A stretch of 64,000 nt of DNA from Hyphomicrobiales bacterium (GTDB taxonomy: Bacteria; Pseudomonadota; Alphaproteobacteria; Rhizobiales; Rhizobiaceae), in contig UCMT01000027.1 of the NCBI GenBank assembly GCA_900473795.1, positions 159,316 through 223,315 of the forward strand. The letters run 5' to 3'. How positions within the stretch are numbered: the stretch's first letter is position 1; each line of letters begins with the position of its first letter. Positions 24,866-36,305 of this stretch are shown in pieces. The position numbers were made by a program, and so were the translations under genes. Under the pieces are notes generated by a model. The model was not told where the DNA came from and made no database searches. It saw only the letters and a list, made by a program, of their open reading frames with translations.

Positions 24866-25678
24866 CTAGCCGACGAAAGCCCGCTCGATGACAAATTCGC
24901 TCGGCTTGTTGTTGGCGCCTTCCTCGAGACCGGCGGCCTCCAGAAGCGCCTTGGTCTCTTTCAGCATTTCTGTCGAACCGCAGATCATGGCGCGATCGAT
25001 GGCCGGATCGAATGCCGGCAGGCTAAGGTCGGAGAAGAACTTGCCGTCGCGGATGAGGTTGGTGATGCGCCCCTTGAACGGATAGTCCTCGCGGGTCACC
25101 GTTGCGTAGTGGCGCAGCTTGTCACCGACCAGTTCTGCCAGGAATTCGTGGTTGCGGATTTCCTTGATCAGGTCGAAACCGTATTGCAACTCGGCGACGT
25201 CACGCGTCGTGTGGGTGAGGATGACTTCCTCGAATTTTTCGAAGGTTTCCGGCTCGCGGATGAGGCTCGCGAACGGCGCGATACCTGTGCCAGTCGAGAA
25301 CATGTAAAGGCGCTTGCCGGGCGTCAGGGCATCGAGAACGAGCGTGCCGGTCGGCTTCTTGCGCATCAGAACCTGATCGCCGGGTTTGATGCCCTGCAGA
25401 TGCGAGGTGAGCGGACCATCTTGAACCTTGATCGAGAAGAATTCGAGCTCATCGTCCCACGCCGGGCTTGCGATCGAATAGGCGCGATAGATCGGCTTGC
25501 CGTCGACCATCAGGCCGATCATCGCAAATTCGCCCGAACGGAAGCGGAATTCAGCCGGACGCGTCATCCGGAAGCTGAACAGCCGGTCCGTATAATGCTT
25601 CACAGCGGTCACCGTTTCGGCGAACACGCCTGCGGGCACGGTTGGGGCAAATTCTTCGATCTTGGCAGGAGCATTCAT
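24866..25678 (-). CDS. fpr: Ferredoxin--NADP reductase
   Basis: 270-residue FAD enzyme exchanging electrons between NADPH and ferredoxin or flavodoxin. The FAD-binding motif is YRAYSIASPAWDDELEF. The phosphate loop follows (GPLTSHLQGIKPGDQV). The NADP motif is FSTGTGIAPFASLIREPETF, then HTTRDVAELQYG and MICGSTEMLKE. The C-terminus FVIERAFVG is the bacterial subclass I type. The frame opens 10 codons upstream, but ATG at 25678 (MNAPAKIEEFAP) fits the family. Next to sulfite reductase and siroheme genes it plausibly supplies reductant for sulfite reduction. Confidence 0.95.
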   Translation of the reverse strand: MNAPAKIEEFAPTVPAGVFAETVTAVKHYTDRLFSFRMTRPAEFRFRSGEFAMIGLMVDGKPIYRAYSIASPAWDDELEFFSIKVQDGPLTSHLQGIKPGDQVLMRKKPTGTLVLDALTPGKRLYMFSTGTGIAPFASLIREPETFEKFEEVILTHTTRDVAELQYGFDLIKEIRNHEFLAELVGDKLRHYATVTREDYPFKGRITNLIRDGKFFSDLSLPAFDPAIDRAMICGSTEMLKETKALLEAAGLEEGANNKPSEFVIERAFVG

Positions 25679-25747
25679 CTCGGCGTCAGGTCCTGTAATG
25701 ATGAGCAATTCTTTCAGGTATCAGCGGATATTCCAAACGGCACGGCT

Positions 25748-25768
25748 TTGGAAGCAAATCCGTTCCAA
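25748..25768 (-). promoter_or_regulatory. Inverted repeat upstream of fpr
   Basis: TTGGAA (25748-25753) and TTCCAA (25763-25768), perfect 6-bp arms around a 9-base spacer, 70 bases before the fpr start in the fpr-DUF934 gap. The position suits an operator. No regulator can be named from the sequence. Confidence 0.3.
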
Positions 25769-25816
25769 TTATAGCGCCTTTTGCGGATTGATGCGCGCTT
25801 CAGACTGTCGCGGCGC

Positions 25817-26314
25817 TCAGGAAACCCGGCGCCAGCTGTAGGATTTCGCATCCTCCGACGGACGCGCTGTCGGCTGGTAGTGATTGTCGATGCCCGGCAG
25901 CCGCCCTTCGGAGAGGCGCTTGAGGGCCGTTGCGTTGGTGACGGCAAAGCTGTCGATGCCACAGCGCAGCATCAGTGGTACCTGGTCGATCAGCACATCG
26001 CCGACGGCGCGGATTTCCTTGCCATAGCCGAGGCGTGCCCTGAGCAGCGAGGCATGGCTGAAGGCCCGGCCATCGTTGAAGGCCGGAAAGGCCACGGCGA
26101 TCAACGAGATTTGCTCGATAAACGGAAGAAGTCGCGTCACATCGTCCGCTGGATTGATCAGTACGCCGAGCCCGCTATCACCGGACGATGCCTTCTCGAT
26201 GAAGGCATCGAGACCGAGGATGGCCTTTTCGTTCGAGCCCGCCTTTGTCTCCTCGGTCTCGACGACCCAGGGGTCATCCGTCACGAAGCCGGTTTCTTTC
26301 CAGATTTTCGTCAT
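25817..26314 (-). CDS. DUF934 domain-containing protein (sulfur assimilation-associated)
   Basis: 165-residue cytosolic protein of the DUF934 family, which is almost always encoded beside cysI/cysH in proteobacteria. Conserved features are a central FPAFNDGRAFSHASLLRARLG and GDVLIDQVPLMLRCGIDSF. The molecular role is not established; a helper role in sulfite or APS reduction is inferred from constant linkage. It starts 18 bases after the reductase stop, with AAGGAC ahead of ATG 26314, and is the last gene of the cysG-DUF2849-reductase set. Confidence 0.9.
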   Translation of the reverse strand: MTKIWKETGFVTDDPWVVETEETKAGSNEKAILGLDAFIEKASSGDSGLGVLINPADDVTRLLPFIEQISLIAVAFPAFNDGRAFSHASLLRARLGYGKEIRAVGDVLIDQVPLMLRCGIDSFAVTNATALKRLSEGRLPGIDNHYQPTARPSEDAKSYSWRRVS

Positions 26315-26332
26315 GTCTTTTGTCCTTGCGCC

Positions 26333-28006
<1,674 letters not shown>

Positions 28007-28020
28007 CGGTCTTCTTTTCC

Positions 28021-28335
28021 TCAAGCCGCCTGCACGGGGCCGGTCAGGCCCTTGTATCCCGGCGCATAATCGATCGTCGGCCCTTCGGCGCGAACACGCT
28101 CGCGCAGACGCAGCGGCCGCAGAACGCCATCTACTTCTTCAATGTCAATGACATTCACGTCAACCACCTTGTTGTCGGCAAAGGCGGCTTTTCCGGTCGC
28201 CTCGAGCGCTGCAACCGCTTCGGCATGCCGGGCGACGAAAGCATCCTGCAGAGATTCCACCCAATTGCCGGCGGCATCGAGCCAGACGGAAATTCCGTCC
28301 GACAGGCGGTTTGCGGTCAGCACTTTGTCGGCCAT
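28021..28335 (-). CDS. DUF2849 domain-containing protein
   Basis: 104-residue protein of the alphaproteobacterial DUF2849 family, always found between cysG and the sulfite reductase gene. It has an N-terminal ADKVLTANRLSDGISVWLD and a C-terminal YAPGYKGLTGPVQAA. No cofactor motif is visible and it has no signal peptide. It begins one base after the cysG stop and ends 14 bases before the reductase start, so it is translated in step with both. A role in siroheme delivery is conjecture. Confidence 0.88.
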   Translation of the reverse strand: MADKVLTANRLSDGISVWLDAAGNWVESLQDAFVARHAEAVAALEATGKAAFADNKVVDVNVIDIEEVDGVLRPLRLRERVRAEGPTIDYAPGYKGLTGPVQAA

Positions 28336-28336
28336 G

Positions 28337-29806
<1,470 letters not shown>

Positions 29807-30049
29807 GAGGCTAGGAATGATCCTGTTACAGGTTCAGGGGAATATCCCTTTTATAGAAGGAAAATTGAAGAAACAGAAATTCGCAGGCTTTTGAAGCCGC
29901 GTATTCTTTTGCTCGACTTCAGCATAAATTGAGCAAATCTCTCCGGCCGTGGCGTGGCGGCCACACCGGGATGAGGCATCCGTGTGGCATTGCGTATTGC
30001 CCTCCATAGCCGTTAAATGCGCAACGAATCCATCCGGGAGCCGCAAACG

Positions 30050-30637
30050 ATGACGAATTCCGAACTCGCAGCACGCCTTCTGAGCGTCATCGAGGCCGAT
30101 ATTCTGCCGCTGACGGAAAAGGGCGTAAGCGCCGGCAACAAGGTCTTCGGCGCCGCGATCCTGCGCAAATCGGACCTGTCGCTGGTGATCGCTGAGACCA
30201 ACAACGAAACCGAAAATCCGCTCTGGCACGGCGAAGTCCATACGCTGAAGCGGTTCTACGAACGCACCGAGAAGCCGGACACGAAAGAGCTGATTTTCCT
30301 GTCCACCCACGAGCCCTGCTCGATGTGCCTTTCGGCCATCACCTGGGCCGGCTTCGACAATTTCTACTATTTCTTCAGCCACGAAGATTCGCGCGACGCC
30401 TTTTCCATCCCGCACGACCTGAAAATCCTCAAGGAGGTCTTCCGGCTCGATCCCGGCGGTTACGCGAAGAACAACGCCTTCTGGCGATCCGCAGCGATTG
30501 CCGATCTCGTTGCGACATCCGATGAGACTGTGCAGCCGGCGCTGCGTTCCCAGGACAAGCGCATCCGTGAAAAATATCAATCCCTGTCCGAAGCCTACCA
30601 GTCCGGCAAGGACGGCAACGCCATTCCGCTGAATTGA
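30050..30637 (+). CDS. Nucleoside/cytosine-type deaminase
   Basis: 195-residue zinc-dependent deaminase. The zinc and proton-shuttle motif is WHGEVHTL (His-x-Glu). The two Cys ligands lie in STHEPCSMCLSAITWAG (PCxxC). These define the cytidine/deoxycytidylate/guanine deaminase superfamily; the substrate cannot be read from sequence. An upstream ATG at 30017 is in frame, but ATG at 30050 follows GGGAG and gives the family's usual start. It lies five bases before mazG, another nucleotide-processing enzyme, so the pair looks like a nucleotide clean-up transcript. Confidence 0.85.
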   Translation: MTNSELAARLLSVIEADILPLTEKGVSAGNKVFGAAILRKSDLSLVIAETNNETENPLWHGEVHTLKRFYERTEKPDTKELIFLSTHEPCSMCLSAITWAGFDNFYYFFSHEDSRDAFSIPHDLKILKEVFRLDPGGYAKNNAFWRSAAIADLVATSDETVQPALRSQDKRIREKYQSLSEAYQSGKDGNAIPLN

Positions 30638-30642
30638 GCCCC

Positions 30643-31476
30643 ATGCAGCCTTCCAAGGACATCACCCGCCTCATCGAGATCATGGCCGCCCTGCGCCAGC
30701 CGGAGACGGGCTGCCCCTGGGATGTCGTCCAGACCTTCGAGACGATCAAGCCTTACACGCTTGAAGAAGCCTACGAGGTCGCCGACGCCATCGAGCGCGG
30801 CGACATGGATGATCTGTGCGACGAACTCGGCGACCTGCTGCTGCAGGTGGTGTTCCATGCCCGTATGGCCGAGGAAGCCGGTGACTTCGCGTTCGGAGAT
30901 GTGGTCGAGGCGATCACGCGGAAGATGATCCGGCGCCACCCGCATGTCTTTGCCCGCTCGGATGCCGATACGCCGGAGGCGGTCAAGCTGCAATGGAGCG
31001 AGATCAAGCAGGCCGAAAAAGCCGAACGGCGCGCGCGGCGCGCCCGGCACGGTTTGCCCGAAGATGCAAACAAGGGCCATCTCGATTCGGTCCAGCGCAG
31101 CTTTCCGGCCCTCGTCGAAGCGCTGAAGCTTCAGGAACGTGCCGCCAAAGTTGGCTTCGACTGGTCGTCGCCGGAACCGATCCTCGACAAGATCGAGGAA
31201 GAGATTGTCGAATTACGCGAGGCGCTGGCCGCCAAAGACAAGGCCAAGGTCGCGGACGAACTCGGCGACCTGATCTTCGCCGTCGTCAATATCGGCCGCC
31301 ACGTTAATGCCGATCCGGAGATGGCGCTGCGCGGAACGAACACCAAGTTCCGGCGCCGCTTCAGCCACATTGAGGCGGAACTGGAAACCGCCGGCGAAAG
31401 CCTGGAAGCGGCAACGCTGGAGCGAATGGAAGAACTCTGGCAGGCGGCAAAGGCGATCGAGCGGCAGCTCAAGTAG
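30643..31476 (+). CDS. mazG: Nucleoside triphosphate pyrophosphohydrolase MazG
   Basis: 277-residue house-cleaning enzyme that cleaves (d)NTPs, including non-canonical ones, to NMP and PPi. It has two tandem MazG domains. The first has LEEAYEVADAIERGD followed by DELGDLLLQVVFHARMAEE (Mg-binding EExxE and ExxD). The second has EEEIVELREAL and VADELGDLIFAVVNIGRH. The first-domain core GCPWDVVQTFETIKPYTLEE is diagnostic. ATG at 30643 lies five bases after the deaminase stop with little ribosome-binding site, which implies translational coupling. Confidence 0.96.
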   Translation: MQPSKDITRLIEIMAALRQPETGCPWDVVQTFETIKPYTLEEAYEVADAIERGDMDDLCDELGDLLLQVVFHARMAEEAGDFAFGDVVEAITRKMIRRHPHVFARSDADTPEAVKLQWSEIKQAEKAERRARRARHGLPEDANKGHLDSVQRSFPALVEALKLQERAAKVGFDWSSPEPILDKIEEEIVELREALAAKDKAKVADELGDLIFAVVNIGRHVNADPEMALRGTNTKFRRRFSHIEAELETAGESLEAATLERMEELWQAAKAIERQLK

Positions 31477-31495
31477 CCCGCGCAGAACCTGCTTT

Positions 31496-31516
31496 CCGGG
31501 CCTGAAATCAGCCCGG
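31496..31516. terminator. Small hairpin at the mazG / isomerase convergence (possible terminator)
   Basis: CCGGGC (31496-31501) and GCCCGG (31511-31516) around a 9-base loop, between the two converging genes and overlapping the isomerase stop codon. The stem is short and lacks a T run; it is a weak candidate. Confidence 0.3.
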
Positions 31517-32116
31517 CGTTGCCCGGTCGAGATTGGTTTGCCACTCGATCGCGTCGTCCAGGCGGTCATGCCCCCAGAACAGTTCGCCATCGACGACAAA
31601 GGACGGTGATCCAAAGATCCCCAGCCCCCTTGCCTCCTCGGTCGCCGCGTATAGTGCGTCGATCCCCGCCTCGGAGTTCGCCATTTCCAGCACGCGCTCC
31701 GGATCCTGGCCAGCCGCCGCGATGCTGGCCGAAAGGTTCGGCTCGCTTCCTGCCGCCTCGCCGTTGACGAACCATCGTTGATAGGCAGCAACCGTATAGG
31801 CCTCGCACCAGCCCTCCGCGGCCGCAAGCACGGCGACCCGATTGGCCTGCTCCAATCCGCTCAGCGGATAAGGAATTGGGAACCGGGCCGTCAGCCCGAA
31901 CTTGGCAGCGCGCCGTTCGATATCGCGCCACATATAGGTCGCCTTGATCGGCTTCTTCGCAAACGGGATATTGTCCATCTCGATCATGATGGCCCGCACA
32001 TTGAAGGGGTGCCAGTCAAACTCGACACCCGATTTCGCAGCGATTTGCGACAGGCGCATCACGGCGAGAAACGTATAGGTACTTCCGATGGAAAACCAGA
32101 AGTCGATCGACGCCAT
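31508..32116 (-). CDS. 2-hydroxychromene-2-carboxylate isomerase family protein (DsbA-like fold)
   Basis: 202-residue thioredoxin-fold protein of the HCCA isomerase/DsbA superfamily. It starts IDFWFSIGSTYTFLAVMRL; the Ser in FSIGS replaces the CxxC Cys, as in glutathione-dependent HCCA isomerases and kappa-class GSTs, so it is not an oxidoreductase. The C-terminus shows the conserved GIFGSPSFVVDGELFWGHDRLD. ATG at 32116 has GGAGG nine bases ahead. The aromatic substrate is unknown. It is transcribed alone, convergent with mazG. Confidence 0.88.
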   Translation of the reverse strand: MASIDFWFSIGSTYTFLAVMRLSQIAAKSGVEFDWHPFNVRAIMIEMDNIPFAKKPIKATYMWRDIERRAAKFGLTARFPIPYPLSGLEQANRVAVLAAAEGWCEAYTVAAYQRWFVNGEAAGSEPNLSASIAAAGQDPERVLEMANSEAGIDALYAATEEARGLGIFGSPSFVVDGELFWGHDRLDDAIEWQTNLDRATPG

Positions 32117-32285
32117 TGTCGTTGCCCTCCTCAATCCGAGGCTTCACAGGCTTCAACTTGCTGTCAGGAAATGGCAGCCCTCTCCCCGCCCGGGAGTGTC
32201 GGGCGTCACAATACTCCGCTTATCTCGGGAAGGAAACTGGCGGGCTTTTCGCACAATTAGGGGGCAGTGGCACGCAAAGCTTGGA

Positions 32286-33611
32286 CTACCAATCCTGAGC
32301 GGCAGCCTTCGGTCCGTTCCCCAGCCGGCGCTCGAGCTCTTCCGCTTCGGCTGGTGTCAACCGCAGATCGAGGCTGACCGATCCGTCTTCCATGTCTTCC
32401 CGCGCATCCACGATCGCATGCTGGTAGACCCACGGCAACAATTGCAGCCTCTCGACAGGCAGCACGACCGTGCATTCGGTCATGACGCCGGAAAGCCGGC
32501 TGCCGATTTCCTCAAGCAGATGGTCGAGGCCCTCGCCGGTGATGGCTGAAACTGCCGTCGTATTGTCCGTGTTTTCGGCCTTCTGCACGAGCCCCGCGCG
32601 CGCCTCTGCGTCAAGCAGGTCGATCTTGTTCCAGACCTCGATGAGGCGCTCTGCCCTCGCCTTCTCGTCGATGCCGAGATCGGTCAGGATGCGCAGAACG
32701 TCTTGCGCCTGCACCTGATTGTCAGGATCGGCGAGATCGCGAACGTGCAGGATCAAGTCGGCTTCCAGAACCTCTTCCAGCGTCGCCCGGAAGGCGGCGA
32801 CCAGATGCGTCGGCAGGTCTGAGATGAAACCGACGGTGTCGGACAGGATCACCATCCGCCCATGCGGCAGCTTCATGCGGCGCAACGTCGGGTCAAGCGT
32901 GGCAAACAGCATGTCTTCGGCAAGAACGCCGGCGCCGGTGATGCGGTTGAACAAAGTCGATTTGCCGGCGTTGGTATAACCGACAAGAGCAACGATCGGG
33001 TGCGGGACCTTCTTGCGTTTGGCACGATGCAACTGACGCGTCCGGCGGACCTGCTCCAGTTCCTTCTCCAGCTTGACGATCTTTTCCTGCAGCAGCCGGC
33101 GGTCGGCTTCGATCTGCGTTTCACCGGGACCGCCCATGAAACCGGCACCGCCGCGCTGGCGCTCGAGGTGGGTCCAGCTGCGCACCAGCCGGCCCTTCTG
33201 GTAGTTCAGATGTGCAAGCTCGACCTGCAGCGTGCCTTCCCGGGTGGAGGCGCGGCGGCCAAAGATTTCGAGGATGAGGCCGGTCCGGTCGATGACCTTG
33301 CAGTTCCATTCTTTTTCGAGGTTGCGCTGCTGCACCGGTGTCAGCGGATGATCGACGATCACCAAGCCGGCATTATGCTCCATGAGCAGATGACCGATTT
33401 CCTCGATCTTGCCGGTTCCGAGCAGCGTCCCGGGTTTCGGCTGAGCGATCGGCACGATCGTGCCATGCACGACCTCGAGATCAATGGCGAGTGCCAAACC
33501 GATCGTTTCCTCGAGCCGGCTTTCGTCGCTGCGCGTCGAGGTCGCGGCAATCACGTCCGCATTTTGCCTGCCGGTCTTTTTCAGGACCGGGACGATGACG
33601 ACGGCGCGCAT
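32286..33611 (-). CDS. hflX: GTPase HflX
   Basis: 441-residue ribosome-splitting GTPase. The N-terminal HflX domain (about 20-190) contains VDHPLTPVQQRNLEKEW and GPGETQIEADRRLL. The G domain shows G1 GYTNAGKST, G3 DTVGFI and G4 NKIDLL. A C-terminal extension follows (RLTPAEAEELERRLG). Start: ATG at 33611 is the first standard start after the hfq stop, but the frame stays open right back to that stop with DTKSASIIPELEKLRDD upstream. An ATT at 33674 preceded by AAGG is an alternative. It is cotranscribed with hfq, as in most alphaproteobacteria. Confidence 0.95.
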   Translation of the reverse strand: MRAVVIVPVLKKTGRQNADVIAATSTRSDESRLEETIGLALAIDLEVVHGTIVPIAQPKPGTLLGTGKIEEIGHLLMEHNAGLVIVDHPLTPVQQRNLEKEWNCKVIDRTGLILEIFGRRASTREGTLQVELAHLNYQKGRLVRSWTHLERQRGGAGFMGGPGETQIEADRRLLQEKIVKLEKELEQVRRTRQLHRAKRKKVPHPIVALVGYTNAGKSTLFNRITGAGVLAEDMLFATLDPTLRRMKLPHGRMVILSDTVGFISDLPTHLVAAFRATLEEVLEADLILHVRDLADPDNQVQAQDVLRILTDLGIDEKARAERLIEVWNKIDLLDAEARAGLVQKAENTDNTTAVSAITGEGLDHLLEEIGSRLSGVMTECTVVLPVERLQLLPWVYQHAIVDAREDMEDGSVSLDLRLTPAEAEELERRLGNGPKAAAQDW

Positions 33612-33689
33612 GTCATCACGAAGCTTTTCGAGCTCCGGGATGATCGACGCGGATTTTGTATCACGTTTGGTAATGTGCCTTGCTTTCCG

Positions 33690-33932
33690 TCAGGATGCGG
33701 ATTCTTCGCTCTCGAACATCTGCATCGGCTGGCCCGGCATGATTGTCGAGATGGCGTGCTTGTATACGAGCTGGGAATGCCCGTCACGCCGCAAGAGGAC
33801 ACAAAAATTGTCGAAAGACGTGACAACGCCCGTCAGTTTCACACCATTGATAAGAAATATCGTCAGAGATATCTTCTGCTTGCGGACGGTGTTGAGAAAA
33901 AGATCCTGCAAGTTCTGAGAACGTTCCGCCAT
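33690..33932 (-). CDS. hfq: RNA chaperone Hfq
   Basis: 80-residue Sm-like hexameric RNA chaperone for small-RNA regulation. The Sm1 motif is [19 protein letters not shown] (conserved Gly, Asp, Asn) and the Sm2 motif is [12 protein letters not shown]. The proximal-face pocket residues ([13 protein letters not shown]) are present. The rhizobial-length C-terminus ends in ESEESAS. It lies between the dat and hflX genes, the standard order behind ntrYX, with 111 bases upstream that could hold its own promoter. Confidence 0.98.
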   Translation of the reverse strand: MAERSQNLQDLFLNTVRKQKISLTIFLINGVKLTGVVTSFDNFCVLLRRDGHSQLVYKHAISTIMPGQPMQMFESEESAS

Positions 33933-34043
33933 AGCGCCGCTTCTTTCTTATTTGCCGGTTCAATGTAACCGGTTGATTATTCGTTCTGTTTATCTCGAAC
34001 GCCGTCAGAAGTCCCCTTCAGAGCGTCCCCCAGGATTTTGGTA

Positions 34044-34907
34044 TCAAATCGCAGTCTTTTCCGCAATGTCGAAAAAGGCTTCGCGAATTTTCTGTGACAC
34101 GCTGCCGGGGTGGCCGTTGGCGATGATTTTACCGTTAATCGCCACCACCGGAAAACAGATGCTGGTCGCCGCCGTGATGAATACCTCGCGCGCGGTAAGC
34201 ATTTCTTCCACCGAAAAAGCGCGTTCCTCTATGTCGATACCGACTGCGGCCGCCACGTCCATCAATGTCGTACGGGTGATGCCGCGAAGGATGCCGTGAT
34301 CGGCGTGGCGCGTCCGCAGCGTCCCATCCCTGTCGACGATCCAGACATTGGTCGCAGCACCTTCCTTCACCGTGCCGTCCGGCTCGACGAAGATCGCCTC
34401 CTGGGCACCCTCCTCCTTCGCGGCCTGGCGGGCGAGAACGTTCGCCAAGAGCCCAACGGTCTTTACGTCGACACGATCCCAGCGGTTTTCCGGCACGGTA
34501 ATCGCCCGGATTCCAACGGCGTTCTTCTTGGCAATGAGGGAAGCATCGGTTCTCTTTGCCGTGACGACAAGCGTCGACGGCGTGCCCTGTGCCGGAAAGA
34601 CATGGTCGCGGCGCGCTGCTCCGCGCGTCACCTGAATGTAAAACAGGCCATTGCGTATGCGGTTGCGCCGCAGAACTTCGCGAATGACGACAACGAGCGC
34701 CGCCCGCGTCATCGGCCAGGCAATCCGGATCTCACTGAGCGATCGGTCGAGCCGGTTAAGATGCCGGGTCAGATCGACGATGAAGCCGTGACGGATTTCG
34801 CAGACTTCATAGACGCCATCGGCGAATTGAAAGCCGCGGTCCTCAATATGAACCGCGGCATCGGTGTGGCGCTGGTAGGCGCCGTTCACATAGGCAATTC
34901 TCGACAT
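34044..34907 (-). CDS. dat: D-amino-acid transaminase
   Basis: 287-residue fold-type IV PLP enzyme exchanging the amino group between D-amino acids and 2-oxo acids. It starts RIAYVNGAYQRHTDAAVHIE and RGFQFADGVYEV. The Schiff-base Lys is in DRVDVKTVGLLANVLARQAA, and the PLP cradle is in EGAATNVWIVD and HGILRGITRTTL. A branched-chain or aminodeoxychorismate lyase relative is possible by fold, but the linkage ntrX-dat-hfq is the known alphaproteobacterial arrangement. It begins 33 bases after the ntrX stop. Confidence 0.92.
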   Translation of the reverse strand: MSRIAYVNGAYQRHTDAAVHIEDRGFQFADGVYEVCEIRHGFIVDLTRHLNRLDRSLSEIRIAWPMTRAALVVVIREVLRRNRIRNGLFYIQVTRGAARRDHVFPAQGTPSTLVVTAKRTDASLIAKKNAVGIRAITVPENRWDRVDVKTVGLLANVLARQAAKEEGAQEAIFVEPDGTVKEGAATNVWIVDRDGTLRTRHADHGILRGITRTTLMDVAAAVGIDIEERAFSVEEMLTAREVFITAATSICFPVVAINGKIIANGHPGSVSQKIREAFFDIAEKTAI

Positions 34908-34940
34908 GGGTGACTTCTCAAGAGATGGGAAAGCGCGATT

Positions 34941-36305
34941 TCAGACGCCGAGCGATTTCAGCTTTCGATGCAGGGCCGAACGCTCCATGCCGACGAACTC
35001 GGCCGTACGTGAAATATTGCCGCCGAACCGATTGATCTGGGCGATCAGATAGTCCCGCTCGAACATTTCCCGTGCCTCGCGCAGCGGCAGCGTCATGATG
35101 TGCTGATCGCCCTGCGCCGAGATCTTCGGCAGGCTGTCGCCGACCTCGCTTGGCAGCATATCCGCCGAGATCGCCGTGTCCGGGCCGTCACTGCGGGCGA
35201 GAATCATCAAACGCTCGATATTGTTGCGCAGTTGGCGGATGTTGCCCGGCCAGTCATGCGACTGCAGTACCGCCAGAGCGTCATCACCGATCTTGCGAGT
35301 ACGGATACCGGCCTGCTCGCTGACCTGCCGCATGAACATGTCGACGAGGAACGGTATATCCTCACGCCGCTCGGCAAGCGCCGGCACCCGGACCGGAATG
35401 ACCGCCAGACGATGGTAGAGATCCTCGCGGAAAGCCCCCTCGGCGATCTGGCTTTCGAGGTTATAGGCCGTCGAGGAGATGATGCGCACATCGACCTTGA
35501 CGCGTTTGGAGCCGCCGACGCGCTCGAACTGTTGATCGACCAGCACGCGCAGGATCTTGTTCTGCGTTTCGCGTGGCATTTCGCCGACTTCATCGAGATA
35601 CAGAATGCCGCCATGGGCCTCTTCCAGTGCGCCGGTCTTGCGCGACTGGCCGGGCGTCCCTTCCGTACCGAAGAGAGCAATCTCCATGCGGTCCGGCGTG
35701 ATCGCCGCCGCGTTCAGCGCCACGAAGGGGCCTGCCATTCGTGAAGACTTGCGGTGAATCATCCGCGCCACCAGTTCCTTGCCCGAGCCGGAGGGGCCCT
35801 GGATCATGATGCGGCTGTTGGTGGGCGCGACCTTCTCGATCGTCTGGCGAAGCTGCGAGACGGCAACGGAGGTACCGATCAATTCGACGGGATCGCCGGA
35901 GCGCTTCTTCAGCTCCGAGACTTCCCGCTTGAGCTTGGAATTCTCCAGCGCACGCTCGGCGATCAGGATGAGGCGATCGGCCTTGAAGGGCTTTTCGATG
36001 AAATCATAAGCACCGCGGCGGATCGCCGACACGGCGGTTTCGATATTGCCGTGCCCGGAAATCATGACCACCGGCAGGTCCGGATAACGGCCCTTGATCT
36101 CATCGAGAAGCGCCAGACCGTCGAGACGGCTGCCCTGCATCCAGATATCGAGAAAGACGAGGCGCGGCACACGGTCGCTGATCGCCTGCAACGCGCTGTC
36201 GCTGTCGAACGCAGTCCGGGTTTCATGACCCTCGTCTGACAGAATGCCGGAGACAATCTCGCGAATGTCCTCCTCGTCGTCCACAACCAGAATGTCAGCC
36301 GCCAT
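34941..36305 (-). CDS. ntrX: Nitrogen assimilation response regulator NtrX
   Basis: 454-residue response regulator of the NtrYX pair. Receiver domain 1-120, phosphoacceptor Asp 53 (VFLDIWMQG). A sigma-54-type AAA+ domain follows: Walker A GPSGSGKE, Walker B GGILYLDEVGEMP. The C-terminal Fis-type helix-turn-helix ends NISRTAEFVGMERSALHRKL. The GAFTGA loop that contacts sigma-54 is replaced by ALFGTEGTPGQSRKTGALE, as usual in alphaproteobacterial NtrX, so it probably acts with sigma-70. ATG at 36305 overlaps the ntrY end by 11 bases. Confidence 0.96.
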   Translation of the reverse strand: MAADILVVDDEEDIREIVSGILSDEGHETRTAFDSDSALQAISDRVPRLVFLDIWMQGSRLDGLALLDEIKGRYPDLPVVMISGHGNIETAVSAIRRGAYDFIEKPFKADRLILIAERALENSKLKREVSELKKRSGDPVELIGTSVAVSQLRQTIEKVAPTNSRIMIQGPSGSGKELVARMIHRKSSRMAGPFVALNAAAITPDRMEIALFGTEGTPGQSRKTGALEEAHGGILYLDEVGEMPRETQNKILRVLVDQQFERVGGSKRVKVDVRIISSTAYNLESQIAEGAFREDLYHRLAVIPVRVPALAERREDIPFLVDMFMRQVSEQAGIRTRKIGDDALAVLQSHDWPGNIRQLRNNIERLMILARSDGPDTAISADMLPSEVGDSLPKISAQGDQHIMTLPLREAREMFERDYLIAQINRFGGNISRTAEFVGMERSALHRKLKSLGV

